A stretch of 48,466 nt of DNA from NCBI GenBank assembly GCA_001798605.1, contig MGST01000117.1:1-48466 (forward strand), in the 5' to 3' direction. Of this stretch, positions 26,148 through 34,361 are shown one piece after another. The stretch is from Deltaproteobacteria bacterium RIFOXYA12_FULL_58_15 (GTDB lineage Bacteria; Myxococcota; XYA12-FULL-58-9). The notes under the pieces are model-generated. The model saw only the letters and a program-made list of their open reading frames with translations, did not search any database and was not told where the DNA came from. How positions within the stretch are numbered: the stretch's first letter is position 1; each line of letters starts with the position of its first letter. The translations under genes were made by a program, and so were the position numbers.

Positions 26148-27193
26148 CGAAGCAGCTCATCGACCACTTGGTCCCAACTGATACCGAGCTCATCATATTT
26201 TCGTCGGCCTCTCTCGCCCCACCTACGACTTTGCTCGCGATCTCCCCAGAGTTCATCGAAGGCGGCCGCAAGCTCCTTCGGCGATGGTGCGACTACCAGC
26301 CCCGTTTTTCGATTGTCGACGAGCTCGATCGGCCCACCGGAATCTGTGCAGGTGACAACCGGTCGACTCGAGAGCATTCCTTCCAAGGTGACATAGCCGT
26401 AGTCTTCATCGTAGGGCGGAAACACGACCGCCAGGGCTCGAGCGTACTGCCGACGCTTTTCGTCTTCTGAAATGTTACCCAACCACCGAACCCTTTGGGT
26501 CAAACCCAGGCGACGGGTGGTCTCTTGGAGCTTCTTCTCGTATCCCACGTCAGTGGAGCAGCCGGCAAAATGAACGCGGACAGGATGTCGGGTGTGCCCA
26601 AGTGCCTCGACCACCAACAGCTGGCGTTTGAGAGTGTCGAGACGGCTCGGGAAGAACAGATACTCTTCGGATTCCTCCGAGTAGAACGATTCCGCACCGG
26701 GGGGGGGGCAGTACAACGGGCTGCCATCCAGCCCCACCCATTTCTTCAAACGCTGGGCGACGTTCTTCGAGTTTGTGAAAATGTGCCGCGCTTCGGCCAT
26801 GAGGTTCGTGTCGGCCACCGTGATAGCGCGTCGAACCAGGTTGCCTTGGGGCGAGCGTTTCAGGTCGCCAGCAACGGGATGATCCCAGAGGTCGTAGGCC
26901 TGACGGTGTTGATGCAACAACCAGATCACCTTGTTCGGATGGCGTATGAGGTAGGCTGGAAACTTCAGGGCAATGACACGGTCGATAGTGACGCCACCAC
27001 TCTCCGTCAAATCGAGAAGGCGAGAGGCGAGCATGTGATCTAGAATTCGATCCTGCGGATACCACTTGAACGGGATGCCGACCATCTCCGCCTGATGCCC
27101 CCTTTGTACCAACGCCGAGAAGAGGCTTTCGGCCGTCATCTCAGCCCCTCCCCGTGCAAAGGGGACCTGAGTCGTAACAATTAGAACGCGCAT
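26144..27193 (-). CDS. GT4 family glycosyltransferase with a C10 tract
   Basis: 349 residues. N-terminus MRVLIVTTQVPFARGGAEM (GGAE acceptor-side loop). The C-terminal Rossmann half begins EYLFFPSRLDTLKRQLLVVEAL and includes VVFPPYDEDYGYVTLEGMLSSRPVVTCTDSGGP, with a full E-x7-E motif (EDYGYVTLE). This is a well-formed retaining GT4 enzyme. ATG 27193 overlaps the methyltransferase gene by 13 bases. Codons 162-165 contain ten consecutive C, so slippage would remove the donor-binding half. It is probably one of the polymerising or adaptor transferases of the ABC-exported glycan. Confidence 0.88.
   Translation of the reverse strand: MRVLIVTTQVPFARGGAEMTAESLFSALVQRGHQAEMVGIPFKWYPQDRILDHMLASRLLDLTESGGVTIDRVIALKFPAYLIRHPNKVIWLLHQHRQAYDLWDHPVAGDLKRSPQGNLVRRAITVADTNLMAEARHIFTNSKNVAQRLKKWVGLDGSPLYCPPPGAESFYSEESEEYLFFPSRLDTLKRQLLVVEALGHTRHPVRVHFAGCSTDVGYEKKLQETTRRLGLTQRVRWLGNISEDEKRRQYARALAVVFPPYDEDYGYVTLEGMLSSRPVVTCTDSGGPIELVDNRKTGLVVAPSPKELAAAFDELWGDREQSRRWGERGRRKYDELGISWDQVVDELLR
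26699..26708. repeat. G10 homopolymer tract in a glycosyltransferase gene
   Basis: Ten G on the plus strand (C10 in the gene), encoding Cys-Pro-Pro-Pro near residue 162. It is the longest mononucleotide run I found in the window. A slip of one base would frameshift the gene before its donor-binding domain. Confidence 0.7.
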
Positions 27194-28959
27194 GTCGCCG
27201 GCTTGCGCGCTACCAGGGCGTAGTCCTGTGGTCCCATGAACGCCCTACGAAGCTCGTCCGGAAGGTCGAGGGCCAATTCGTCTGGAAGCTCGCCACGGGG
27301 GTGAAGGAAAATCGTTTCGGTGTCAGTCAAACCACAAGCCTCGACGAAGAACTTGAGCAACGGTGCGGGAAGCGGGCGCCGATGGGTGGGATCCAAATAG
27401 AAATCGAAGGTGCTGACCCAAAGGTTCGCGGGATTTGGCGTCTCGAAGATCGCCAGCCCCCCTGGTCGCAACAGGCGGCTCGTCTCGGCAAGCATGTCGA
27501 GTAATTCACTCGCCTCAAGGTGCTCGACCACATGAAACGCAGTAACCACCGCCATCTGCTTGTCTGCGAGCTCTCGCATGAAGGGCAATGCCTCAGCGCG
27601 GGTCACATCCAATCCCGCTTCTTCGCAGCGTTTGGCGAGGACATGGTTGGCCTCAACGCCTCGACAGCGATAGCCGTGCTGCGTGAGCAGGCTCAGCCAT
27701 TCACCGCCGCCGCATCCGATGTCGAGCACCCAATCCGAGTCAGACCGACTTGGCACAGAGGTCATGTGGTCCAGGTATACTTTCAGTTTGTCCTCAAGCG
27801 CTTCGCCAGACTCGCGGAATACTCTGGCGTGCATCGCCAAGAGTGGATCCCACCTGCCTGTATTTGCCTTTACATCATCGACAGTTGCCAACGGCGGCAT
27901 ATTTCGATCCGAATGAGGGCCCAAAGTCCCAATCCACGATCGAAGCTGGCTTTGATAGTCGAGAATCTCCAATCGATGTTGGTCGAGTCGGCAAGTCAAA
28001 GTTGCGAGAGCTTTCTCGGAGTTCTTCGCCGATGTCCAATCGGCTTTGCCATCGAGCTCTTGGCGCAGCACACCCAAGCTCCCTTTGTTCTCTTTCTTCT
28101 CGAGTTGTTCAACAAGAGCGTCTAGTGATTCTGCTGGCGCCAATTTGCCAATCTCTTCGTTCAACTTCTCGATCGAATGCCAATCGGCTTTGCCATCGAG
28201 ATCATAGCGAAGCTCGCGAAGGGTTCCTTCGTCGGCTTTGCCTTCAACGTCCTCTCGCAATGCGCGAACAGAATCTTTGTCGGCCTTGCCATGAAGGTCA
28301 TGCCGAAGCTCTCCCACGGCATCTTGCTCAGCCTTGCGTTCCATCTCGGTGCGAAGAAGGTCGATTGTGGCAACATCGACCTTGGCCTCGATTTGGAACG
28401 CTTGACGGTTCAGTTCCACTTCGATGCCATCGATGACAGAATCGACGCGGGCCGCTTGATCCCGTAATTTCCATTCGACTGCAGCCAGCGACTCGCGCAG
28501 GCGCCTCAACGCGTTCGGCAGGTTGGCCGTCGTGACGCCAACCCGCAAGAGGGTGCCGACAATCGGAACCCGGCAGACTTGGTCGATCACACATGGGACA
28601 GTCAATCCAACGACGGGCACTGCTTTGCTTCGGCCCAGCCTAGAGTATCGAATCCGCCCAAGGATCTCGATGGGAGAACGCCCCTTGGTCTGCATGAGGT
28701 TTTGGTAGTACTCCAATCCAGCGTCGTCTACCTCCTGTTTGAGGATCCCTCGATAACAATTGCGTATGAAAGTCTCGGGCTCGCAATACGCCAAGAAATC
28801 ATCGCGATGATAACTCGACTTGTCGGCAATCCGCGGTTCACAGGAAAGGTGGGGAAGACGGGTCTCTTGTGCATTCCGGCGATCCGATGGTGCCCGCCTA
28901 CCGCCGCGAACCTCATCGAGGATTGTGCAGGCAATCGTCTCCACGTCGAATCGTGGCAT
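27181..28959 (-). CDS. DUF4214 - coiled coil - SAM methyltransferase; WbdD-like chain-terminator candidate
   Basis: 592 residues from ATG 28959, one base after the wzt stop. A DUF4214-like helical unit (about residues 62-110: ETFIRNCYRGILKQEVDDAGLEYY) is followed by a hydrophobic stretch and then a coiled coil (about 150-345) with a 16-residue repeat around GKAD. The C-terminus is a class I methyltransferase with motif I VLDIGCGGGEW (411-421), AFHVVEHLE and a LLRPGGLAIFETPNP strand. In E. coli O8/O9a, WbdD caps the O-polysaccharide by methylation (with phosphorylation in O9a), and its coiled coil measures chain length; Wzt then recognises the cap. Position and architecture suggest the same job here, but no kinase domain is present. 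The chain-termination role is inferred. Confidence 0.85.
   Translation of the reverse strand: MPRFDVETIACTILDEVRGGRRAPSDRRNAQETRLPHLSCEPRIADKSSYHRDDFLAYCEPETFIRNCYRGILKQEVDDAGLEYYQNLMQTKGRSPIEILGRIRYSRLGRSKAVPVVGLTVPCVIDQVCRVPIVGTLLRVGVTTANLPNALRRLRESLAAVEWKLRDQAARVDSVIDGIEVELNRQAFQIEAKVDVATIDLLRTEMERKAEQDAVGELRHDLHGKADKDSVRALREDVEGKADEGTLRELRYDLDGKADWHSIEKLNEEIGKLAPAESLDALVEQLEKKENKGSLGVLRQELDGKADWTSAKNSEKALATLTCRLDQHRLEILDYQSQLRSWIGTLGPHSDRNMPPLATVDDVKANTGRWDPLLAMHARVFRESGEALEDKLKVYLDHMTSVPSRSDSDWVLDIGCGGGEWLSLLTQHGYRCRGVEANHVLAKRCEEAGLDVTRAEALPFMRELADKQMAVVTAFHVVEHLEASELLDMLAETSRLLRPGGLAIFETPNPANLWVSTFDFYLDPTHRRPLPAPLLKFFVEACGLTDTETIFLHPRGELPDELALDLPDELRRAFMGPQDYALVARKPATCAF
28030..28299 (-). 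repeat. 48-bp-period repeat encoding the GKAD coiled coil
   Basis: The motif [HED]-G-K-A-D occurs at Gly224, Gly240, Gly256 and Gly304 of the methyltransferase, that is at spacings of 16, 16 and 48 residues. The plus-strand DNA shows it as recurring blocks around TCGGCTTTGCCATCGAG. A 16-residue period does not fit simple heptads. Confidence 0.65.
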
Positions 28960-28960
28960 G

Positions 28961-30217
28961 CTAACTTTTTGCGGCACGATTGATCTCCTCCCACGGCCGT
29001 ATGTCGATCTCCGGTGACAATCGGCACAAACCGGAAAACCGCGGCCCCGTGATGCCGACGACCTCGAGATCACAGGCATGGTCGGCCCAGTGAATACAAT
29101 CGTCGAGGTGGGTCTCACCCGTATGGATGGCTGCGGTCACCGTGTAGCGTCCGGGACCCAGGTTCATGGCCATGCGGAATCGACAGACACATCGCTCTCC
29201 CGCTTTGAAACTGACCTTCAGATTGTGTTGGTGGGTGTTCGTTCCGAAGACATCCTGGCCGAAGCGATCACGAATGAGAATACCGATGGTGACTTCCGGC
29301 GTTTCTCGCTGCGCCTCTACAGCAACCGTCACGGTCGTCACTTCCCCCGAGCTAACCGCATTCGTGTCGGAATGCTCACCGACGACATCAACCGAATGTA
29401 TGCGGGCCGCGAGTGAGCCGTAGGACCCCGAGAAGCCGCTCTTGTTGGAAACGGGTTTGCTCTGATTCTCGTATCCAGCAATCAGCTTGTAATAGGCGTT
29501 GACGACTGTCTCAGGTGACCCTTGCTCGAGAACCTCACCGGCGCGCAGGAGCACCGCGCGACTGCACACCCGCCTGATCGCATTGAGGTCGTGGGAAACG
29601 AAAACAATTGCGCCTCCGGACGCTTGGAAATCACGAATTCGGCCGAAACACTTCTGTTGAAAATGGGCATCTCCGACCGCCAACGCTTCGTCGATGAGAA
29701 AGCAGGTGGGCTCACTGTGGATCGCCACCGAGAACGCGAGCCGCATGAGCATTCCCGAGGAGTAACTCTTCATGGGTTCACCCATGAACTCACCTAACTC
29801 TGCGAACTCGATGATCTGCGGCAACCTAGTTTGTGTCTCTTTGGCGCTCATACCCAACAGTTGCGCATTGGTGATCGCATTTTGTGTCCCCGTCAGGTCG
29901 AGGTTGAAGCCGGTCCCCAGGGCAAGAACTCCGGTCACTCGACCGTGCCTTTCGATAGCCCCGCTGGTTGGTTTCGAAATTCCGGCAATCAGCTTCAACA
30001 AAGTTGTCTTGCCGGCACCGTTGGGACCTACAACACCGAGAATCTCACCTGGAGCAACGGACAACGACGCATGCTGCAAGGCCACGACGTCGCGGCCATA
30101 CGGTCGGCGAAGAATCGTTTCTTTGAGGCGATCAGCCGGCGAACGATAAAGCCTATAAGTCTTCGTGACGTCGCAAACACGAATGGTTGGGAGCACGGAT
30201 TGTTCGGCCATCGTCAT
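28961..30217 (-). CDS. wzt: Polysaccharide ABC exporter ATPase with C-terminal cargo-binding domain (Wzt)
   Basis: 418 residues. Nucleotide-binding domain with Walker A GPNGAGKTT (64-72), signature SYSSGM (151-156), Walker B CFLIDE (172-177) and His209. The N-terminus (VTKTYRLYRSPADRLKETI) and the VGDAHFQQKCFGRI stretch are diagnostic of O-antigen/teichoic-acid exporters. An extra domain of about 150 residues follows residue 265 (TVTVAVEAQRETPEVTIGILIRD...PGRYTVTAAIH), matching the Wzt C-terminal beta-sandwich that binds the modified non-reducing end of the glycan in E. coli O8/O9a. It is coupled to the methyltransferase gene; wzm ends 34 bases upstream. Confidence 0.93.
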   Translation of the reverse strand: MTMAEQSVLPTIRVCDVTKTYRLYRSPADRLKETILRRPYGRDVVALQHASLSVAPGEILGVVGPNGAGKTTLLKLIAGISKPTSGAIERHGRVTGVLALGTGFNLDLTGTQNAITNAQLLGMSAKETQTRLPQIIEFAELGEFMGEPMKSYSSGMLMRLAFSVAIHSEPTCFLIDEALAVGDAHFQQKCFGRIRDFQASGGAIVFVSHDLNAIRRVCSRAVLLRAGEVLEQGSPETVVNAYYKLIAGYENQSKPVSNKSGFSGSYGSLAARIHSVDVVGEHSDTNAVSSGEVTTVTVAVEAQRETPEVTIGILIRDRFGQDVFGTNTHQHNLKVSFKAGERCVCRFRMAMNLGPGRYTVTAAIHTGETHLDDCIHWADHACDLEVVGITGPRFSGLCRLSPEIDIRPWEEINRAAKS

Positions 30218-30251
30218 CAGACATCCAGATTCATCTCAATGGTGCAAGAAA

Positions 30252-31040
30252 TCAAACGAGATCTCTCACGTCACTTTCTAACACCTTGGCCACCACGCAC
30301 GCTCCGCCAAGTGTCAATCCGGCCACCGCCGCAAGCAGCGCCAGATCTATCGTTGAGGGTGCGATCCGAAACACAAAAAGGTCCTGATAGGCCCGAACAA
30401 ACCAATAAGCCGGATTGAATGCGACAACCTGCGCCACCTCTTGGGGCAAGATGGTTGCAACGTAGGCAATCGGCGTGAGCCAGAACCACATCTGCACAGT
30501 CACATCGGTCAACTCTTTGAGATCACGCAAAAAGACGTGAAGTACGGCCAGCAAGAAACCGACGCCCAGTGCGAACAACTGGTGCAGCACAAAAACCACC
30601 GGCAAGGTCCAGACGCTGTATGTCGGTGCCATACCGGTGACCGCAAGAAATGCGAGAAACAAGAGGATGGCCGGCAGTAGCGCCACGCTTTCCGCCAAGA
30701 CAACGACAGCGGGAAGGGTCAGAAGCGGCAGGGGAAGAGTGGTCAACAGATCTCTGCGAGCGACCAAGACGGTGGTTGCCCGAATGATCGATGTCGAGAA
30801 TGCCGTCCATGGCAGTAATCCTGCAATCAAATAGACGCTGTAACTGTAGGCCGACGAGTACCCCGGAATCGTTACCCCCATGATATTCGAGAACACCACC
30901 ACAAAAACGAGCATGGTCAGGGCCGGCCGAAGGAAGCTCCATACCCCACCCAACATCGAGCCGGCATACCTCTCGAGAAGCTCTCTCTTGGTAAGCTCAC
31001 AGAGCAGACTGACCGTTATGTGTCTTCCCCATCCGGGCAT
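30252..31040 (-). CDS. wzm: Polysaccharide ABC exporter permease (Wzm)
   Basis: 262 residues from ATG 31040; a TTG three codons upstream (31049) is an alternative, and neither has a clear SD. It is an ABC-2 type permease with about six hydrophobic helices. The N-terminal signature is TKRELLERYAGSMLGGVWSFLRPALTMLVF, shared by Wzm/TagG/KpsM-type exporters; near the C-terminus AFNPAYWFVRAYQDLF is also typical. It forms the inner-membrane channel that flips the undecaprenyl-linked polysaccharide. It heads the operon wzm-wzt-methyltransferase-GT-GT-GT. The 31050-31265 gap upstream must contain its promoter; none stands out. Confidence 0.9.
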   Translation of the reverse strand: MPGWGRHITVSLLCELTKRELLERYAGSMLGGVWSFLRPALTMLVFVVVFSNIMGVTIPGYSSAYSYSVYLIAGLLPWTAFSTSIIRATTVLVARRDLLTTLPLPLLTLPAVVVLAESVALLPAILLFLAFLAVTGMAPTYSVWTLPVVFVLHQLFALGVGFLLAVLHVFLRDLKELTDVTVQMWFWLTPIAYVATILPQEVAQVVAFNPAYWFVRAYQDLFVFRIAPSTIDLALLAAVAGLTLGGACVVAKVLESDVRDLV

Positions 31041-31265
31041 TTGGGTCAACCGTCACAAGGAGCGTTCGACGACTCTCACAAGGTCGCTCAAGGGTTGGCG
31101 AAAGAATTGACTGTAGCAGGCTTGTTGAATTGTGTCAGCCACACCACCGTATGACTTGCAGAAGGAGTATTCTCGCGTGAGTTTGCCGCTGACCAAGCGA
31201 CAGCTTTCCGGAGTCGGGCGTGAGCTGGTGCTGCTATGTCGGGCGCGCCAGCCTTGATTGATGGC

Positions 31266-32009
31266 TTAACGACGGTGGGCCGTGACCAACGTGCTCCAAT
31301 TCCCCACCGTCGGGGGAGTAGTCGGCGCTTGTAGGGTGCCGAGGGTCGAGAGCGCGAATCCTGCGTTCTCGAGCAGCAGCCGTAGCTCGTGCGCGAAGAA
31401 GTAACGCAACAGGTGCTCCTCGGTGAAATCACCCAGGACCCGGTCGCGCTCCCAGGACAGCACGCGATGACGGATCAACACGGTGCAATCATCGCGGCGG
31501 TGCTCTGGCGAGGTCAGGCGCAGCAGGTGGCGATCCTTCTGGGTGACCTCCTTCCAGCGACGCTCCGGACCTTGGGTTTGCACGGCCGGGCCGTACCAAC
31601 AGTCGAAGATCAGCAGTCCGTGGAACGGCAAACGGGAATGGGCCCAGCGCAGAAAGTCGAGTAGGGTGCTGTTGTCGGTCATGTAGCTGACGACATCGAA
31701 CAAGGCGCATACGACATCGCTACCTTCGACCTGGTCGCGCTCTGCCAACGGCAGGAATTGGGCGGTGGTGTCGCGGGCCCTGGCGAGGGCTAGCATGTGA
31801 GGATTGGGCTCGACCCCGACGACCTCGAAGCCGTGGGCGCTCAGGAGCTGCGCGTAGCGGCCGGTGCCGGTGCCATAGTCGACCACCCGGCGCGCGTCGG
31901 GCGACTCGGCGCGAATCAGATCGGCAAGCCGGGCCGCCTCGGCCTCATAGGGCTTGTCGGAGTAGAGCATGTCGTACAGCGCGACATAGGCTGGACCAAA
32001 CGACGTCAT
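31266..32009 (-). CDS. SAM methyltransferase resembling amino-sugar N-methyltransferases
   Basis: 247 residues. ATG 32009 begins one base after the stop of the oxidoreductase gene. N-terminus GPAYVALYDMLYSDKPYEAEA, then motif I VVDYGTGTGRYAQLL and acidic EPNPHML. CALFDVVSYMTDNSTLLDFLR and GLLIFDCWYGPAV correspond to the blocks seen in TylM1/DesVI, which N,N-dimethylate TDP-3-amino sugars. Length also matches that family. Together with the aminotransferase and oxidoreductase upstream this suggests an N-methylated amino sugar. Assignment to N- rather than O- or C-methylation rests on remembered family resemblance. Confidence 0.78.
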   Translation of the reverse strand: MTSFGPAYVALYDMLYSDKPYEAEAARLADLIRAESPDARRVVDYGTGTGRYAQLLSAHGFEVVGVEPNPHMLALARARDTTAQFLPLAERDQVEGSDVVCALFDVVSYMTDNSTLLDFLRWAHSRLPFHGLLIFDCWYGPAVQTQGPERRWKEVTQKDRHLLRLTSPEHRRDDCTVLIRHRVLSWERDRVLGDFTEEHLLRYFFAHELRLLLENAGFALSTLGTLQAPTTPPTVGNWSTLVTAHRR

Positions 32010-32010
32010 G

Positions 32011-32994
32011 TTATACGCGCTCCCGTGTGCCATCGGCGCGATAGAGCGCCTCTACCATTCGCAGTACCTCGATGCCGTCCTCGACGGTGGGCTCCGGCGT
32101 CACTCCGGCTGCGACAGCGTCGATGAAGGCGTCGAGTTCGTCGACGTATGAGCGCTGCGGCCGGTGGCCAAAGTCGAGCGCAAAGATATCGCTCCCGGCC
32201 TTGCGGCTCTGCCAGTAAAGTCGGTCGCCGCCGTGCGTGTCGAACCGTCCATCCACCGTCAGGTATCCGTCGCTGCCGTTGACCTCGAAGTGCAAGTAGC
32301 CGGAGAGCTGGCGCCAAGAGGCACTGATGACCGCCATCTTGCCCGCCGCGGTCGCATACACCGCGGCGGCGGTATCCTCGACACCGCAGTCGCGCCAATA
32401 GACGTTGCTGCGCATTCCCGTGACGGCGACGAACGGCCCCATGATCCAACGGGCGATGTCGAGCAGATGACAGCCGTTGTCGAGCATCGAGCCGCCGCCG
32501 CTCATCGCCGCGTCCCAAGACCACGAGCCCGCAAGGCGCTCGCCATCGTGGCCGATGCGTCCATTGAAATGCAACACCTCGCCGATGGCGCCTTCAAGCA
32601 GGAGCTGTCGCGCTCGTTGCACGCTCGGGAAGAAGCGATGGTTGGCACCGGTTTTGACGAAAACGCCGGCCTTGCGGGCGGCGCTGGCGAGCGGCGCCGC
32701 TTCGGCGCTGGAGCGGGCAAGGGGTTTCTCGATGATGACGTGCTTGTGTTGCTCGACCGCTTGCAGACCGATCGCGGCGTGGTCGCGATTCGGTGTGCAG
32801 ACGATCACGGCGTCGATGCGGGGATCGGCCAACAGTGCCGGGGGTGGCAGGGCCAAGACGCCGAGCTCGGCGGCGACTCGAGTTGCGCGCGATTCCTGGG
32901 TGTCGGCGACCGCCACCAGTTGACCGCGGCTCTCGATGACGGCCTGGGCCCGTTTGCGTCCAAAGGAACCAACGCCGATGACGCCGAATCTCAC
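32011..32994 (-). CDS. Gfo/Idh/MocA family sugar dehydrogenase
   Basis: 327 residues. The N-terminal Rossmann fold has GVIGVGSFGRKRA and VAVADTQ; the conserved EKPLA motif follows DAVIVCTPNRDHA. The C-terminal alpha/beta domain includes GGGSMLDNGCHLLDIARWIMG, carrying the catalytic-type His. NAD(P)-dependent oxidation or reduction of a nucleotide sugar or other cyclitol is expected. The gene overlaps the aminotransferase stop by four bases, and the methyltransferase follows directly. Such oxidoreductase-DegT pairs typically make amino sugars (for example WbpB-WbpE type pathways). Confidence 0.9.
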   Translation of the reverse strand: MRFGVIGVGSFGRKRAQAVIESRGQLVAVADTQESRATRVAAELGVLALPPPALLADPRIDAVIVCTPNRDHAAIGLQAVEQHKHVIIEKPLARSSAEAAPLASAARKAGVFVKTGANHRFFPSVQRARQLLLEGAIGEVLHFNGRIGHDGERLAGSWSWDAAMSGGGSMLDNGCHLLDIARWIMGPFVAVTGMRSNVYWRDCGVEDTAAAVYATAAGKMAVISASWRQLSGYLHFEVNGSDGYLTVDGRFDTHGGDRLYWQSRKAGSDIFALDFGHRPQRSYVDELDAFIDAVAAGVTPEPTVEDGIEVLRMVEALYRADGTRERV

Positions 32995-34124
32995 GTCGCC
33001 TCCTGATGTAGGGTCGTGAGCGCCTGGACGACGCGGTCAATCTCCGCCGGGGTCAAATCGCTGCTCGACGGCAGATAGAGCCCCTCGCGCCAGAGCCGTT
33101 CCGCCACCGGCAGGCTCTGGGGATTGGCGTTTTGACGTTGCAAGGCCGGTTGGAGGTGCAAAGGATAGAAGAAGTCCCGGCTGTCGATATGGAAGCGCTC
33201 GCGCAGGCTCTGGCGCACCGCGTCTTTGGTCAAGCCGAAGCGCTCGGAATCGATGGTGATGGCAACCATCCAGTGGCTGTTGACGACGTCAGGGCTGTCG
33301 GGTGGCAGAGTCACGCCCGGCAATGCCGCCAGACCCGGGATGTATCGCTTCGCGTTGGCGCTGCGCCGGGCGATGGCGCGGGGCAGCTCCTCGAACGAAG
33401 CGTAGCCGTACGCCGCCGTCAGATTGCTCATGCGGAAGTTGAAGCCCAGCTCCTCATGCAAGAAGCGCGGCTCGCCGAAGCAGTGGTCTTTGAGCCGTCG
33501 CAGGCGCTTGGCCAAGACCGGGTCGTTGGTAACCGCCATCCCACCTTCGCCGCTGGTCATCATCTTGTTGGCGTAGAAGCTGAAGCACCCCACATCGCCG
33601 AAGGTGCCGACGTGCCGGTTACGATAGCGGGTACCAATGGCCTCGGCCGCGTCTTCGATGATCCGAAGCTGGCGGTGCCGGGCCAGATCCAGCAACGATG
33701 CCATCTCGGCCGGGTAGCCGTACAGATGGACCGGCATGATGGCCTTGGTCCGCGGGGTCAAAGCGGGCGTCACGATGGCGGTCGAAAGACAATAGGTGGC
33801 GGGGTCGACATCGACGATGACCGGCGTCGCGCCGGCGTGGGCCACGGCGGCTGCCGAGGCGATCATCGTGGTGGCCGGCAAGATCACCTCATCCCCGGGT
33901 CCCAGCCGCAGGGCCGCGACGGCGAGCTGCAACGCGGCCGTTCCACTGGTGACGGCGACCGCGTGGGCGGCTCCGGTCAGTTCGGCGAATCCGCGCTCGA
34001 GTTTGCCGATGAAGTCGAGCGCCGGGTCTTTGCAGACTGACGAAACCCAGTTGGCCTCGATGACCGCGCGGGTGTACGCAAGCGCATTTCGGGGCACGGT
34101 CGGGGTGCAGACGGGGAGGAACAT
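32991..34124 (-). CDS. DegT/DnrJ/EryC1 PLP-dependent sugar aminotransferase
   Basis: 377 residues. PLP lysine is Lys187 in SFYANKMMTSGEGG; the cofactor Asp158 lies in IIEDAAEA; the phosphate/loop motif TSGTAALQLAV is at 59-69. NFRMSNLTAAYGYA and the SNMTSGEGG block resemble the perosamine-synthetase (PerA) branch, which aminates C4 keto sugars, but C3 amination cannot be excluded. GAGG seven bases before ATG 34124 is the SD. It is first in the three-gene operon with the dehydrogenase and methyltransferase, and divergent from the GT2 gene at 34362. Confidence 0.9.
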   Translation of the reverse strand: MFLPVCTPTVPRNALAYTRAVIEANWVSSVCKDPALDFIGKLERGFAELTGAAHAVAVTSGTAALQLAVAALRLGPGDEVILPATTMIASAAAVAHAGATPVIVDVDPATYCLSTAIVTPALTPRTKAIMPVHLYGYPAEMASLLDLARHRQLRIIEDAAEAIGTRYRNRHVGTFGDVGCFSFYANKMMTSGEGGMAVTNDPVLAKRLRRLKDHCFGEPRFLHEELGFNFRMSNLTAAYGYASFEELPRAIARRSANAKRYIPGLAALPGVTLPPDSPDVVNSHWMVAITIDSERFGLTKDAVRQSLRERFHIDSRDFFYPLHLQPALQRQNANPQSLPVAERLWREGLYLPSSSDLTPAEIDRVVQALTTLHQEAT

Positions 34125-34361
34125 CGAGTAACCTCATAGCAACAAGCCAACGGCAGAGCGATACCTGCACCGCCATTGTGGCGGAATCATCGCCATGAAA
34201 TCACCGAAATCACCGCCATGGCTTGGTCGAATTTCGCAAACGAGGTATTGCTGGGATTGGACCCGGTTACGACGCGCGTTCCCGTCGGTGGAGATTTCGA
34301 TGGCGCGTCTCCAGCATCCTTGGTGCTGCGCAGGACCGGGGTGGGTCCTCGCGGAGGAAGC

